A DNA stretch of 64,000 nt from Anaeromyxobacter oryzae (GCF_023169945.1 NZ_AP025591.1:5998501-6062500); one strand, 5' to 3'; numbered from the stretch's first letter, positions 8,997 to 17,400 are shown. Translations and numbers: made by a program. The notes: generated by a model from the sequence alone, not told the origin.

Positions 8997-9407
8997 ATGG
9001 ACGAGGGCTGGGAGAGCCGCGTCGAGCGCGCGCCGGGCCAGGCGCCGGACAGCGCCCCGGCGGCGCGCCCCGGCGTGCCGCGCGAGCGGTCGCTGCAGCG
9101 GGACCCGGGGGCGCACTGGGAGGTGCCCGCGCAGCAGCCGGACACCGCGGCGCTCGACGCGTCGGGCGTCCGGCGCCTGACGCCGGTGTTCGGGACGGCA
9201 CAGCCGGCGCGCCTCGCGTCGGGCGCGCTGCGGCGGCTCGCGTACCGCATCCCGGAGCAGCGAGCGACCCGGTGGGTGCTGCTCCTCGCGGCGGACCGGG
9301 TGGACGTGCTCGAGCACCGGCTCGGCCGAGGCCTGTGGCTCCTGCCGGCGGTCGGTGCCCTCGGCGCCGGGTACGCGCTCGCGTCGCGAGTCCTGCGAAG
9401 GCGGTGA
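8997..9407 (+). CDS. hypothetical protein, C-terminal hydrophobic segment
   Basis: 136 residues; family not recognised. The first ~60 residues are polar and proline/alanine-rich and look disordered. The last ~30 contain one candidate membrane segment (LWLLPAVGALGAGYALAS) ending in a basic tail (RVLRRR), compatible with a tail anchor. It starts 14 bp after the alcohol dehydrogenase stop behind GGGAGGGACGGAGC, so it is probably in the same transcript. No function is inferred. Confidence 0.55.
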   Translation: MDEGWESRVERAPGQAPDSAPAARPGVPRERSLQRDPGAHWEVPAQQPDTAALDASGVRRLTPVFGTAQPARLASGALRRLAYRIPEQRATRWVLLLAADRVDVLEHRLGRGLWLLPAVGALGAGYALASRVLRRR

Positions 9408-9573
9408 AGCAGCCCGGAGGCCGGGCCGCGGGAGTCACTGGGACGGGTGCCGTCGGCGGGAACGGGGCGCCTCCGGCGCGGCGCGCTCCACCCGGGACCG
9501 CGCCGGCGCCTCACCTCGGCACGGCGCTTTCAGTGCTACGATGCGGGCACGCGGTCTCACCGTGGAGGTGCGC

Positions 9574-10059
9574 TTGCCCGCCGCGATCAACCGGATCCTG
9601 GTCCCGATCGACTTCTCGCCGTCAGCGCGGGCGGCGCTCGAATACGGGACCTTCCTCGCGGGGAAGTTCACTGCCGAGGTCGAGGTGCTGCACGTCTGGG
9701 AGCCGCCGGGCTACGTCGGCCCCGACGCGCTCGCGCTCCTGCCGGTCGGCTCCGGCCAGCCCGGGTGGGAGCAGACGCGGATCGAGGTGCAACGCGAGGT
9801 CGAGCACCAGCTGATCCGCGCGGCCGCGCGACCGAGATCGCTCTCGGTGCGCGTCGAGTCCGGCGAGCCGTCCGACACGATCCTGCGGATCGCGCGGGAC
9901 GGCGGCACGGACCTCATCGTGATGGGGACGCACGGGCGCACCGGACTCTCGCGCCTGCTCATCGGGAGCGTCGCCGAGGCCGTCCTCCGCCGCTCCGCGT
10001 GTCCCGTGCTGACGATCCGGGTGCCGACCAAGACGCCGCGGGACACCGTTCCGCTCTAG
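9574..10059 (+). CDS. universal stress protein (UspA family)
   Basis: 161 residues from TTG 9574, chosen because GGAGG lies five bases upstream; in-frame ATG 9541 and GTG 9562/9568 are alternatives. The Usp alpha/beta fold shows INRILVPIDFSPSA at the start and the ATP-binding signature MGTHGRTGLSRLLIGSV near the end. UspA proteins modulate stress survival, often binding ATP. It begins a same-strand run with two CBS genes and a DksA/TraR-like gene. A TACGAT -10-like hexamer is at 9537. Confidence 0.88.
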   Translation: MPAAINRILVPIDFSPSARAALEYGTFLAGKFTAEVEVLHVWEPPGYVGPDALALLPVGSGQPGWEQTRIEVQREVEHQLIRAAARPRSLSVRVESGEPSDTILRIARDGGTDLIVMGTHGRTGLSRLLIGSVAEAVLRRSACPVLTIRVPTKTPRDTVPL

Positions 10060-10112
10060 GCCGTTCCCCCCGCGGCCCCGGGCGGCGGCGCCTCCGCGGC
10101 AGGAGGTGACCC

Positions 10113-10523
10113 ATGACCTTCGTCTCGGATGCGATGGACCGGAACCCCGTGGCCATCCGGCCGGAAGCCCGCCTCTCGGAGGCGGCGGCGCTGCTCGCGT
10201 CGTCCGGCGCGGCGCACCTCCTCGTGATGGACGAGGGCAACCTGGTCGGCATCCTCTGCCGCTGCGACGTGCGGAACGCGAACGCGGAGGGCGACGAACG
10301 CGTCGCGGATCGGATGGCCGTGCCGGTCATGACCGTCCGGCCGGACGCGACGCTCGAGGAGGTCGCCCTCACGATGTGTGACTGCGGGCTCGGGTGCGTG
10401 CCGGTCGCGCTCGGCGGGCTCGTCCTCGGCACCGTCACCGGCGCCGAGCTCCGGCGCGCAGGGCTCGACGAGCCGGCGCACCGGCCGTGTCACGACGGCG
10501 GCGAGGTGCCGCACTTGCACTGA
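10113..10523 (+). CDS. tandem CBS-domain protein
   Basis: 136 residues made almost wholly of a CBS pair (MTFVSDAMDRNPVAIRP..., then MAVPVMTVRPDATLEEVA), the Bateman module that binds adenine nucleotides. A strong AGGAGGTG site precedes the ATG. The extension beyond the second domain is histidine- and cysteine-containing (PCHDGGEVPHLH), which could bind metal; that is speculation. It lies 53 bp after the universal stress gene and 65 bp before another CBS gene. Confidence 0.85.
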   Translation: MTFVSDAMDRNPVAIRPEARLSEAAALLASSGAAHLLVMDEGNLVGILCRCDVRNANAEGDERVADRMAVPVMTVRPDATLEEVALTMCDCGLGCVPVALGGLVLGTVTGAELRRAGLDEPAHRPCHDGGEVPHLH

Positions 10524-10588
10524 TGGTGCGATCTGTCGCCACCCCGTGGCCTCCCCCTTGCTAGTCTGCCCGGCCGGGGGGGGAGGGC

Positions 10589-11020
10589 ATGCGGCGGCTG
10601 ACTGTCCAGAACTTCATGACGCTCGGACCGGTGGTCATCGGCAGCGATCGGCCGCTCGCGGAGGCGCACCGGGTGATGCGCGAGCGGAGCATCCGCCATC
10701 TGCCGGTGGTGGACGGCGGGCGGCTCGTCGGCATGCTCTCCCAGCGGGACCTGTACCTCTGCGAGACGCTGAAGGGCGTCGACCCTGCCTCGGAGCCCGT
10801 CCGCGAGGCGATGACGCCGGAGCCTTACGTCGTCGCGCCGGACGCCGCGCTCGACGAGGTCGCCGGGACGATGGCGCAGCGGAAGCTCGGCTCGGCGGTG
10901 GTCGTGGATCGGGGGCAGGTCGTCGGGCTGTTCACCACGGTCGATGCGCTGCGGGCCCTGAGCGGCCTCGTCAGGCGCCGCAACGGCCGGCGCGCCACGA
11001 ACCCGGAGCGGGTCGGCTGA
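10589..11020 (+). CDS. tandem CBS-domain protein
   Basis: 143 residues with two CBS motifs (VQNFMTLGPVVIGSDRPLAEA and VREAMTPEPYVVAPDAALDE) and a basic C-terminus. It probably senses adenine nucleotides or acts on a partner. TAGTCT at 10562-10567 is a likely -10 box, and a G-rich GGGGAGG site precedes the ATG, so this gene has a conventional leader, unlike several others in the window. The 10-bp palindrome CTTGCGCAAG at 11044-11053 lies just after the stop. Confidence 0.85.
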   Translation: MRRLTVQNFMTLGPVVIGSDRPLAEAHRVMRERSIRHLPVVDGGRLVGMLSQRDLYLCETLKGVDPASEPVREAMTPEPYVVAPDAALDEVAGTMAQRKLGSAVVVDRGQVVGLFTTVDALRALSGLVRRRNGRRATNPERVG

Positions 11021-11164
11021 ACTCCGCGACCGGCGGTCTGGGTCTTGCGCAAGCCATGCGTCGGCTGATCCCTCGCACGCAACTCTGGCGGCGCCGGACC
11101 GGAAAAACCCAGGGATGTGCCGGAGTTTCGGGCGCGGGCACGGCTCGTGAAAAGCGATCCCGGC

Positions 11165-11476
11165 ATGAGTCGCATCGAGGCGGAAGCCCGCGAGGTGTTG
11201 CTGCGGCGCCGCCGCTCGTTGAGCCAGTCCCAGGCGTTCGCCCCGCCCGCGGATCCCGCGGCCCGGTGGTCCGATTACGAGGGCCTCCCGGACCCGATCT
11301 CGGACGGCGTCCGTCGCGAGCTCGCCGAGATCGACGCAGCTCTCGCCCGCATCCAGGAAGGTCGTTACGGAAACTGCCTGAACTGCGGCGGCCCGATGGG
11401 ACTCCAGCGCCTCCGCGCGCTCCCGGAGGCGCGCTACTGCGTCGCCTGCAGCGGGAACCTGCATCACGGCGAGTAG
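11165..11476 (+). CDS. DksA/TraR-type zinc-finger protein
   Basis: 103 residues from ATG 11165; in-frame GTGs at 11147 and 11117 would add 6 or 16 residues. The C-terminus carries the four-cysteine finger CLNCGG...YCVACSG that defines the DksA/TraR family. The N-terminus is a short basic/acidic helix (IEAEAREVLLRRRRS) and the middle is acidic (ISDGVRRELAEIDAALARI). Family members bind the RNA polymerase secondary channel and tune stringent and stress transcription. The coiled coil is shorter than in DksA, so it is closer to the small TraR-like relatives. Confidence 0.82.
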   Translation: MSRIEAEAREVLLRRRRSLSQSQAFAPPADPAARWSDYEGLPDPISDGVRRELAEIDAALARIQEGRYGNCLNCGGPMGLQRLRALPEARYCVACSGNLHHGE

Positions 11477-11574
11477 CCCGCGCGGCTCGGGAAACTGCGC
11501 GCGCGCTCGCGCGTTCTCCCGGGGAACGAGGCGCGTCGACGGTGGCCATGCTGGCACTCGCGACGGCCTCCTGC

Positions 11575-11580
11575 TATTCA
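11575..11580 (+). promoter_or_regulatory. -10-like box TATTCA of the radical SAM gene
   Basis: TATTCA ends 11 nt before the TTG at 11592, with no ribosome binding site between. It fits the leaderless pattern, though with the longest gap of the set. Confidence 0.3.
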
Positions 11581-11591
11581 CCCGGGCGCAC

Positions 11592-12263
11592 TTGCGGACC
11601 GCCGAGAACAAGCCCACCGAGCCCGTGCTCGCCTATCCGCTCGGCGACGCGCTCTACCTGAACATCACGAGTGCGTGCACGCTGGCGTGCGTGTTCTGCC
11701 CGAAGATCCGCGACGGCAGCTTCGTCCTCGGCGCGTACGATCTCCGGCTCGAGCGGAACCCGGACGTGGACGCGGTCTGGGCCGCGGCGACGTCCGCCGG
11801 CCTCGACGGTCGCTCCGAGGTCGTGTTCACCGGCTTCGGGGAACCGACGCGCCGGCTCGACGTCCTGCTCGAGCTCACGCGCCGGCTCAAGGCGGCGGGC
11901 GTCCGGCGCGTCCGCGTCGACACCGACGGGCTCGCGAGCCTGCGGGAGGGGCGGGACGTCCCTCCGCTGCTCGCAGCGGCGGGAGTCGACGCGGTGTCGG
12001 TCTCGCTGAACGCCGCGGACGCGGAGACTTACGCGCGCGTCTGCCCGAGCCGGTTCGGCGCGAGCGCGTACGAGGCGGTGAAGTCGTTCATCCGGAGCGC
12101 GGTCCGGTGTCTCCCGGACGTGGCCGCGAGCGCCGTCGCCCTTCCGGGGGTCTCCGAAGCCGACTGCCGCTCCGTCGTCGAGGGGTTGGGCGCGCGTTTT
12201 CGCTGGCGGCCATACGACCGGCTGGGGCGTGGTCACGATGCTCAACGGGTGGCCGGCGGGTAA
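11592..12263 (+). CDS. TatD-linked radical SAM protein
   Basis: 223 residues from TTG 11592. The radical SAM cluster motif is CTLACVFC (CX3CX2C), preceded by GDALYLNITSA. The family-specific stretches LGAYDLRLERNP, VVFTGFGEPTRRLDVL, VSVSLNAADAETYARVC and RFGASAYEAVKSFI match the group usually encoded next to or fused with TatD nucleases (TIGR04038 as I recall it). Its substrate is unknown. Here tatD lies ~8 kb upstream. The last ~20 residues look like ordinary read-through rather than conserved sequence. Confidence 0.82.
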   Translation: MRTAENKPTEPVLAYPLGDALYLNITSACTLACVFCPKIRDGSFVLGAYDLRLERNPDVDAVWAAATSAGLDGRSEVVFTGFGEPTRRLDVLLELTRRLKAAGVRRVRVDTDGLASLREGRDVPPLLAAAGVDAVSVSLNAADAETYARVCPSRFGASAYEAVKSFIRSAVRCLPDVAASAVALPGVSEADCRSVVEGLGARFRWRPYDRLGRGHDAQRVAGG

Positions 12264-12314
12264 GTGAAGCTTGCGTGCGGGCGCGGCGAAGTTTTCTTCG
12301 TGCACCCGAGGACT

Positions 12315-12330
12315 TGGGCCCGTCGTTGCC
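12315..12330 (+). promoter_or_regulatory. candidate sigma-54 promoter of the NtrC-type gene
   Basis: TGGGCC, five bases and TTGCC keep the invariant GG (-24) and GC (-12) at correct spacing against TGGCAC-N5-TTGCA/T. A start near 12341 would give a ~60-nt leader containing the hairpin at 12361-12378. The -24 box deviates at two positions. Confidence 0.4.
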
Positions 12331-12360
12331 TCTGGATCTTCGGGCCGGAATCATGCATAA

Positions 12361-12378
12361 CCTGCGGGTCCCCGCAGG
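12361..12378 (+). promoter_or_regulatory. perfect hairpin in the 5' leader of the NtrC-type gene
   Basis: CCTGCGGG and CCCGCAGG form an 8-bp perfect stem around a 2-nt loop (or 7 bp around 4 nt), ending 22 nt before the ATG. It could be a protein operator or an mRNA structure near the ribosome binding site AGGAGA. No U-run follows, so it is not a terminator. Confidence 0.5.
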
Positions 12379-12400
12379 CTTTGCGCTCTCCAGGAGAAGA

Positions 12401-13843
12401 ATGACCATTCCGAATTCGGGTGCCCGGACGGGCAAGGAACGGATCCTGGTCGTCGACGACGAGCAGAACGCTCGCGTCGCGCTCCGCACCATCCTCACGG
12501 AGGAAGGGTACGAGGTGGCCGAGGCCGCCGACGGCGAGGAGGCGCTCGCGCTGATCCCGGGCTTCGCGCCGGCGGTCGTGCTCGCGGACGTCCGCATGCC
12601 CCGGATGGACGGCATCACGCTCCTCAAGCGGGCGCGCGAGCAGGGGTCCGACGCGGTCTTCTGCATGATGACCGCGTTCGCGAGCGTCGAGGCGGCCGTC
12701 GAGGCGATGCGGGCCGGCGCCGAGAACTACCTCGTGAAGCCGCTCGACGTGAACGCGGTGCTGGTGATCCTCGAGAAGGCCCTCGAGAAGCTCCGGCTCC
12801 AGCGCGACACGGCGAACCTCCGCGAGCGCGTGCGCGAGCGGTACCGGTTCCACAACATCGTCGGCGACGCGCCGGAGCTGCAGGCGGTCTACGAGGTGGT
12901 GAAGCGCGCCGCGCCGACGCGGGCGACGGTGCTCATCCTCGGCGAGTCCGGCACGGGCAAGGAGCTCATCGCGCAGGCGCTGCACGAGGAGTCCCCGCGC
13001 GCCGACAAGCCGTTCATCAAGGTGAACTGCGCCGCGCTGTCCGAGACGCTCCTCGAGTCCGAGCTCTTCGGTCACGAGAAGGGCGCGTTCACCGGCGCCG
13101 TGGGCCGCAAGGAGGGCCGGTTCGAGCTCGCCGACGGCGGCACGCTCTTCCTCGACGAGATCGGCGACATCTCGCCGGCGCTCCAGATCAAGCTGCTCCG
13201 CGTGCTCCAGCAGAAGGAGTTCGAGCGCGTCGGCGGCACGCAGACCATCAAGGTGGACGTGCGCCTCGTCGCGGCGACGAACCGCGACCTCGCCGCCGAG
13301 GTGAAGGGGGGGAAGTTCCGCGAGGACCTCTACTACCGCCTGAACGTCGTGGCGGTGACGCTGCCGCCGCTGCGCCAGCGCAAGGGCGACATCCCGGCGC
13401 TCGTCTCGCACTTCATCGACAAGTACTCGAAGGCCTACGGCAAGGAGATCCGCGGCCTCGCGCCCGGTACGCTGAACGCGCTCCTCTCGCACGACTGGCC
13501 CGGCAACGTCCGCGAGCTCGAGAACGTGGTCGAGCGCGCCGTCGTCCTCTGCAAGGCGACCGAGCTCACCGCCGACGATCTCCCGCCGACGCTCCGCGGG
13601 CCGCGCCCCCGCGAGCGCGCCCCCGGCGCCCTCATCCCCGGCGCGACGCTGTACGAGATCGAGCGCGAGGCGATCCTCCGCACGCTCGAGATGGTGGGCG
13701 GCTCGACGTCGCGCGCCGCCGAGATCCTCGGGATCAGCGTCCGGAAGATCCAGTACCGGCTGAAGGAGTACGCCGCCGGCGGCGAGCGCGGCCGCGAGGG
13801 GATGGAGGACGTGGACGCGCCGGAGAAGGCGGGAGAGGTGTAG
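12401..13843 (+). CDS. sigma-54-dependent NtrC-type response regulator
   Basis: 480 residues. Residues ~15-130 form a receiver domain (ILVVDDE; phospho-acceptor Asp63 in LADVRMPRMD; Lys in VKPLD). Residues ~148-385 form an AAA+ domain with Walker A GESGTGKE, the sigma-54 contact loop GAFTGA in HEKGAFTGAVG, and Walker B FLDEIGD. A Fis-type helix-turn-helix ends the protein (TSRAAEILGISVRKIQYRL). It activates sigma-54 promoters when phosphorylated. No partner kinase is adjacent, so the signal is unknown. The ATG follows AGGAGA. A sigma-54-like site and a hairpin lie upstream, suggesting autoregulation. Confidence 0.93.
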   Translation: MTIPNSGARTGKERILVVDDEQNARVALRTILTEEGYEVAEAADGEEALALIPGFAPAVVLADVRMPRMDGITLLKRAREQGSDAVFCMMTAFASVEAAVEAMRAGAENYLVKPLDVNAVLVILEKALEKLRLQRDTANLRERVRERYRFHNIVGDAPELQAVYEVVKRAAPTRATVLILGESGTGKELIAQALHEESPRADKPFIKVNCAALSETLLESELFGHEKGAFTGAVGRKEGRFELADGGTLFLDEIGDISPALQIKLLRVLQQKEFERVGGTQTIKVDVRLVAATNRDLAAEVKGGKFREDLYYRLNVVAVTLPPLRQRKGDIPALVSHFIDKYSKAYGKEIRGLAPGTLNALLSHDWPGNVRELENVVERAVVLCKATELTADDLPPTLRGPRPRERAPGALIPGATLYEIEREAILRTLEMVGGSTSRAAEILGISVRKIQYRLKEYAAGGERGREGMEDVDAPEKAGEV

Positions 13844-13855
13844 GGGCGGGGCGTA

Positions 13856-14866
13856 GTGCCCGCTCGGCGCCGATTGGCGGGAGCGCTCGCGCTGCTCCTC
13901 GCCGCCTCTTGCTCGGCGAGCCACGCCGTCGCTCCGGCCGCCCGGCAGGCGGCACCCCCGGACCGCAAGCCCGACGGCGCGATCCTCTCCCTGCGGCCGA
14001 TCCTGATCACGGACCGGTCGGAGTATTACGCGCTCACCTACTGGAGCTCCGGGCTGCGGGTGAACGGGTTCCTGGGGTGCCCGCGGGACCGGACCGTACG
14101 GCACCCGGCCGTCGTCTGGAACCGAGGCGGGAACCGGAACTTCGGCGCGATGGACCCGCGCGAGCTGGTCGCCTACGTCGAGGCGGGCTACGTCGCGGTG
14201 GGTTCGCAGTACCGCGGCAACATGGGGAGCGAGGGCCGGGAAGCCTTCGGCGGCGACGACGTCGAGGACGTCCTCAACCTGGTGACACTGCTGAAGCAGT
14301 TCCCGGGGGTCGACGCCACGCGGATCGGGATGGTGGGCTACTCGCGCGGCGGGATGATGACCTACCGGGCGCTTCGCGAGGACGCCCGGCGTGCTCCGAG
14401 AGACATCCGCGTGGCGGCGACGGTCGGGGGGCTCGCCGATCTGGACGACCTCGACGAGCGCCCCGACATGCGCCCCGTGTATCAGGCGCTCATCGGGTGC
14501 CTGCCGTCCGAGTGTCGGGATGCCTACGTGGCGCGCTCCGCCGTCCGATGGGGCGGCGAGATGCAGGCGCCCTTGCTGCTCCTGCACGGCGAGGAGGACT
14601 GGCGAGTCTCCGTGGAACAGTCGCGGCGGCTCGCGGCGGCGATGCGAGCGGTGGGACGAACGGTGAAGTTGCAGACCTACCCTGGCGACGATCACGGCCT
14701 GTCGGCGCACGGCCGGGGCGTCCCCGACATCCTCGAGTGGCTCGGAGAGCACCTCGGCATGCCGCCCGAGAGCTACGCGCCGGAGCGGATCGATGCGGCG
14801 GTGCAGGCGGTGCTCGAGAAATGGCCGTGGCCCGCGGCCGAGGACGGAGGCGACGCGCCCGAGTGA
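13856..14866 (+). CDS. alpha/beta-hydrolase lipoprotein, dienelactone-hydrolase/S9-like
   Basis: 336 residues from GTG, 12 bp after the NtrC-type gene. The N-terminus is a lipoprotein signal (ALALLLAASC, lipid-modified Cys about residue 19). The hydrolase fold shows the nucleophile elbow GYSRGGMM, the acid in LLHGEEDWRV and the histidine in DDHGLS, so a complete Ser-Asp-His triad. It resembles prolyl-oligopeptidase-type catalytic domains without the propeller. It is presumably a periplasmic or outer-membrane peptidase or esterase; the substrate is unknown. Co-transcription with the regulator upstream is likely from the spacing. Confidence 0.78.
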   Translation: MPARRRLAGALALLLAASCSASHAVAPAARQAAPPDRKPDGAILSLRPILITDRSEYYALTYWSSGLRVNGFLGCPRDRTVRHPAVVWNRGGNRNFGAMDPRELVAYVEAGYVAVGSQYRGNMGSEGREAFGGDDVEDVLNLVTLLKQFPGVDATRIGMVGYSRGGMMTYRALREDARRAPRDIRVAATVGGLADLDDLDERPDMRPVYQALIGCLPSECRDAYVARSAVRWGGEMQAPLLLLHGEEDWRVSVEQSRRLAAAMRAVGRTVKLQTYPGDDHGLSAHGRGVPDILEWLGEHLGMPPESYAPERIDAAVQAVLEKWPWPAAEDGGDAPE

Positions 14867-14989
14867 GAGTTTCGCGTCGACGGCGCAGCGAAGCGAAGAG
14901 AGAGGGCTGGGCCAATGATTCATCACATCTCAGCCCTCCTCGCGTCCGCCGACCGAGTCCGCTCGGGCGCGAGGCGGCTTCCCTCCGAC

Positions 14990-15235
14990 TCACGTCCGCC
15001 GAACCCGCTGATCGCGATGGGCGCGCCACGATGACCCCGCGGCGACGAGCCAGCAGACGATCGCCGTCCCGGCGAAACCGTCCACGAGGTCGCTGCGCGT
15101 GAGCGGAAGCCACCCGGACGCGAGTCCCGCGTGCGGGTCAGCGCCTGCCGCGAGCTCGCGTGTGACAACGTTGAGCCCGATGCATGCGGCGAAGGCGACC
15201 ACGTAGAGGGTGATGATGACGGTCCTGTGGGCCAT
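14990..15235 (-). CDS. small two-helix membrane protein
   Basis: 81 residues from the ATG at 15235, which follows a clear AGGAGG ribosome binding site. Two hydrophobic segments (VIITLYVVAFAACIGLNVV and VDGFAGTAIVCWLVAAGSS) flank a short loop, giving a hairpin membrane protein with a basic C-terminus (RAHRDQRVRRT). It is not recognised as a known family. It stands alone between oppositely oriented neighbours. It is called on the ribosome binding site and helical pattern only. Confidence 0.55.
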   Translation of the reverse strand: MAHRTVIITLYVVAFAACIGLNVVTRELAAGADPHAGLASGWLPLTRSDLVDGFAGTAIVCWLVAAGSSWRAHRDQRVRRT

Positions 15236-15548
15236 CGAGCCTCCTGGCGCACGATTCGTGGCTTCACGCAGGGTATCATCAGGCCGAGGGTGATCAAGCC
15301 GGGCAACGATTCTCATGGGGACTCTCCATTTCGAGCGGTGCAGCGCTCGTCGGCGCCCGCGTTCCCTCTCGCCGCGCACTGAGAGTCACTCGAACCTGCT
15401 CGCCTCGCGTTCACGCGGAGGAGGAGGAGGAGGAGGAGGAGGAGGAGGAGGAGCGGTCGTACTTACCGCACACGTTGGCGTGCGTCACGTCGGTGTCCGC
15501 GCGGGGAGAGGGGAGGGGGGAATGGCGGCGAGATCCGAGCGCGGATCC
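15236..15548. other. intergenic region with a GGA microsatellite
   Basis: 313 bases between the small membrane protein gene and the 3' end of the receiver-kinase gene. It holds a (GGA)12 tract and no convincing reading frame. A purine-rich GGGGAGAGGGGAGG stretch precedes the kinase stop. Confidence 0.6.
15417..15453 (+). repeat. (GGA)12 simple sequence repeat
   Basis: Twelve uninterrupted GGA units plus one G. It is non-coding on both strands as annotated, 96 nt beyond the stop of the minus-strand receiver-kinase gene. On the minus strand it reads (TCC)12, a polypyrimidine tract. Confidence 0.9.
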
Positions 15549-16670
15549 CTACCTCACCCTCGGCAACCTCAGCACGAACCGCCCTCCGCCCTCCGGGCTC
15601 TCCTCTGCCGTGATCGTTCCCCCGTGCTGGGTCACGATCGCGTGCACGATCGACAGCCCGAGCCCCGACCCCTTCGCCTTCGTGGTGAAGAACGGCTCGA
15701 AGATCCGGTCGCGCGCGTCCGCCGGCACGCCCGGCCCGTCGTCGTCGACCACGATGTCCACCATCGGGGGCGCCTCGGGGCGATCGGCGTCGGGCGGCAC
15801 GGCGCGGCAGGACACGCGCACGAGGCCGCCCTCGGGCACCGCCTCGAGCGCGTTCAGGCACAGGTTCACGAGCACCTGGCGCAGCCGCTCCTCGTCGCCG
15901 GCGATGGGCGCGACCGGCTCGAGGTCGCGCTCGAGCGCGACGCTCCGGCGCTCCGCCTCGCCGCCGAGGAGGTCGAGCACCTTCGCGACCACCGGCACGA
16001 CCTCGATGGCCTTCGGCACGAACTCGCGCGGGCGGGCGAACTGGAGGAAATCCTCGAGGATGTGATCGAGCCGGCGGATCTCGTCCTTCACCAGCGTGAG
16101 CGGCTCGAGGAGCGCCGGCTGGCTCGCGCCGGCGAGCTTCTGGATGCGGCGCTCGAGGACGGTCAGCTGGAGCGCGGCGGCGTTCAGGGGGTTCCGGATC
16201 TCGTGGGAGAGGCCGGCCGTCATCGTGCCGACCGCGGCGAGCTTCTCGACCATCTGGGCGCGCCGCGCGAGCTCCCGCTTCTCGCCGTGGAGCCGCACCT
16301 GGCGCATCGCCTGCTCGACCGTGACGAGCAGCTCCTGCGTCGCGCACGGCTTCACGAGGTACGCGCACGCGCCGGCGCGGACGGCGGCGACGGCGGACTC
16401 GAGCGTCGCGAAGCCGGTGAGGAGGACCACCTCGCCGTCGGGCGACAGCTCCTTGAGGCGCGGCGCGAGGGCGGTGCCGTCGCCGTCCGGGAGCTTCAGG
16501 TCCACGAGCGCCACGTCGAACCCGCCCGCCGCGAGGCGCAGGGCGGCCTCGCACGAGCCCGCGCCGCCGACCGCGTACCCGGCGGCCTCCAGGATCTCCG
16601 ACAGGTTCTCGACGAGGCTCGCGTTGTCGTCGACGACGAGCACGCGCGGGCGCTTCGCGGTGTCCTTCAT
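15549..16670 (-). CDS. receiver-histidine kinase hybrid (third gene of the oxygen-sensor operon)
   Basis: 373 residues. Residues 8-120 form a receiver (VLVVDDN; phospho-acceptor Asp57 in VALVDLKLPD; Lys in VKPCA). A short coiled linker precedes HisKA with the phospho-histidine His156 in LSHEIRNPLN. The ATPase domain shows LCLNALEA, VDDDGPGVP, FFTTKAKGSGLGLSI. There is no transmembrane segment, so it is a cytoplasmic kinase whose input is its own phosphorylation. The ATG overlaps the stop of the response regulator gene (ATGA), so translation is coupled. It probably takes phosphate from, or feeds, the upstream two-receiver regulator. Confidence 0.9.
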   Translation of the reverse strand: MKDTAKRPRVLVVDDNASLVENLSEILEAAGYAVGGAGSCEAALRLAAGGFDVALVDLKLPDGDGTALAPRLKELSPDGEVVLLTGFATLESAVAAVRAGACAYLVKPCATQELLVTVEQAMRQVRLHGEKRELARRAQMVEKLAAVGTMTAGLSHEIRNPLNAAALQLTVLERRIQKLAGASQPALLEPLTLVKDEIRRLDHILEDFLQFARPREFVPKAIEVVPVVAKVLDLLGGEAERRSVALERDLEPVAPIAGDEERLRQVLVNLCLNALEAVPEGGLVRVSCRAVPPDADRPEAPPMVDIVVDDDGPGVPADARDRIFEPFFTTKAKGSGLGLSIVHAIVTQHGGTITAEESPEGGGRFVLRLPRVR

Positions 16671-17389
16671 GCCGAGGCCCCGGCGGCGGCCCCGGGCTGC
16701 GACGCGTGCAGCCGCTCCACGGCCGCGAGCAGCGACGGCGTGTCGAACGGCTTCGAGAAGTAGGCCTCGTGCGGCAGCGGCGGGACCTCGTGGTACGCGG
16801 TGACGACGATCATCGGCAGGCCAGGATACTTCAGGGCGAGCCTGCGCATCGCCTCGCCGTCGGGACCGCCCGGGACCCGGAGATCGACGAGCGCGCAGAA
16901 GGGCCGGACGGGGCCGAGCCGCTCGGTCTGGAGCACGGACGCGGCGGTCACGGCGGCGAAGCCCTTCGTGCGGAGCGCCTCGCACAGATTGTCCGAGAGG
17001 CGATCGTCGTCCTCGACGACGACGACGAGGCCGTCGCGGCGGGCCGCCGAGAGCAGCTCGAGGATGCGCCCGGCCGCGACCGGCTTCTGCAGGACCGCGA
17101 GGAGCCCCTCCCGCCGCGCCGCCTCGAGCGCGTCGTCGCCGACGTGGGCGGTGATCACCATCGCCGCGGCGCCCGGGTCGACCCGCCGGATCTCGTGGAC
17201 GAGCTCCGCGCCGCCCATGAGCGGCATGCGCATGTCGGTGAGGACCGCGTCGAAGGTCGTCGTGCGGGCGAGGGCGAGGGCTTCCTCGCCGTTCGCGGCG
17301 ATGGCGACCTGGTCGCCTCCGTCGCTCAGGATCTCGGCGAGGTTCTCGGCGAACTCCACGTTGTCGTCCACGATCAGGTAGCGGCGCAT
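16667..17389 (-). CDS. two-receiver response regulator, partner of the globin-coupled kinase
   Basis: 240 residues with two receiver domains and no DNA-binding output. Receiver 1 starts RRYLIVDDN with Asp52 in LTDMRMPL; receiver 2 starts LVVVVEDDD with Asp169 in ALVDLRVPGG. As I recall, Asp52 and Asp169 are exactly the phosphorylation sites reported for the response regulator of AfGcHK from Anaeromyxobacter sp. Fw109-5. That supports both the assignment and the ATG at 17389; a coupled GTG at 17404 is the alternative. It lies 11 bp after the globin-kinase gene and overlaps the next gene by four bases. With no output domain it must act through protein partners. Confidence 0.93.
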   Translation of the reverse strand: MRRYLIVDDNVEFAENLAEILSDGGDQVAIAANGEEALALARTTTFDAVLTDMRMPLMGGAELVHEIRRVDPGAAAMVITAHVGDDALEAARREGLLAVLQKPVAAGRILELLSAARRDGLVVVVEDDDRLSDNLCEALRTKGFAAVTAASVLQTERLGPVRPFCALVDLRVPGGPDGEAMRRLALKYPGLPMIVVTAYHEVPPLPHEAYFSKPFDTPSLLAAVERLHASQPGAAAGASA

Positions 17390-17400
17390 GACGGGTCTCT

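Noticed and set aside
14902..14938. Inverted repeat GAGGGCTG/CAGCCCTC with a 21-nt loop after the lipoprotein hydrolase gene
   Set aside because: The stem is only 8 bp around a long loop and has no U-run, so it is weak support for a terminator.
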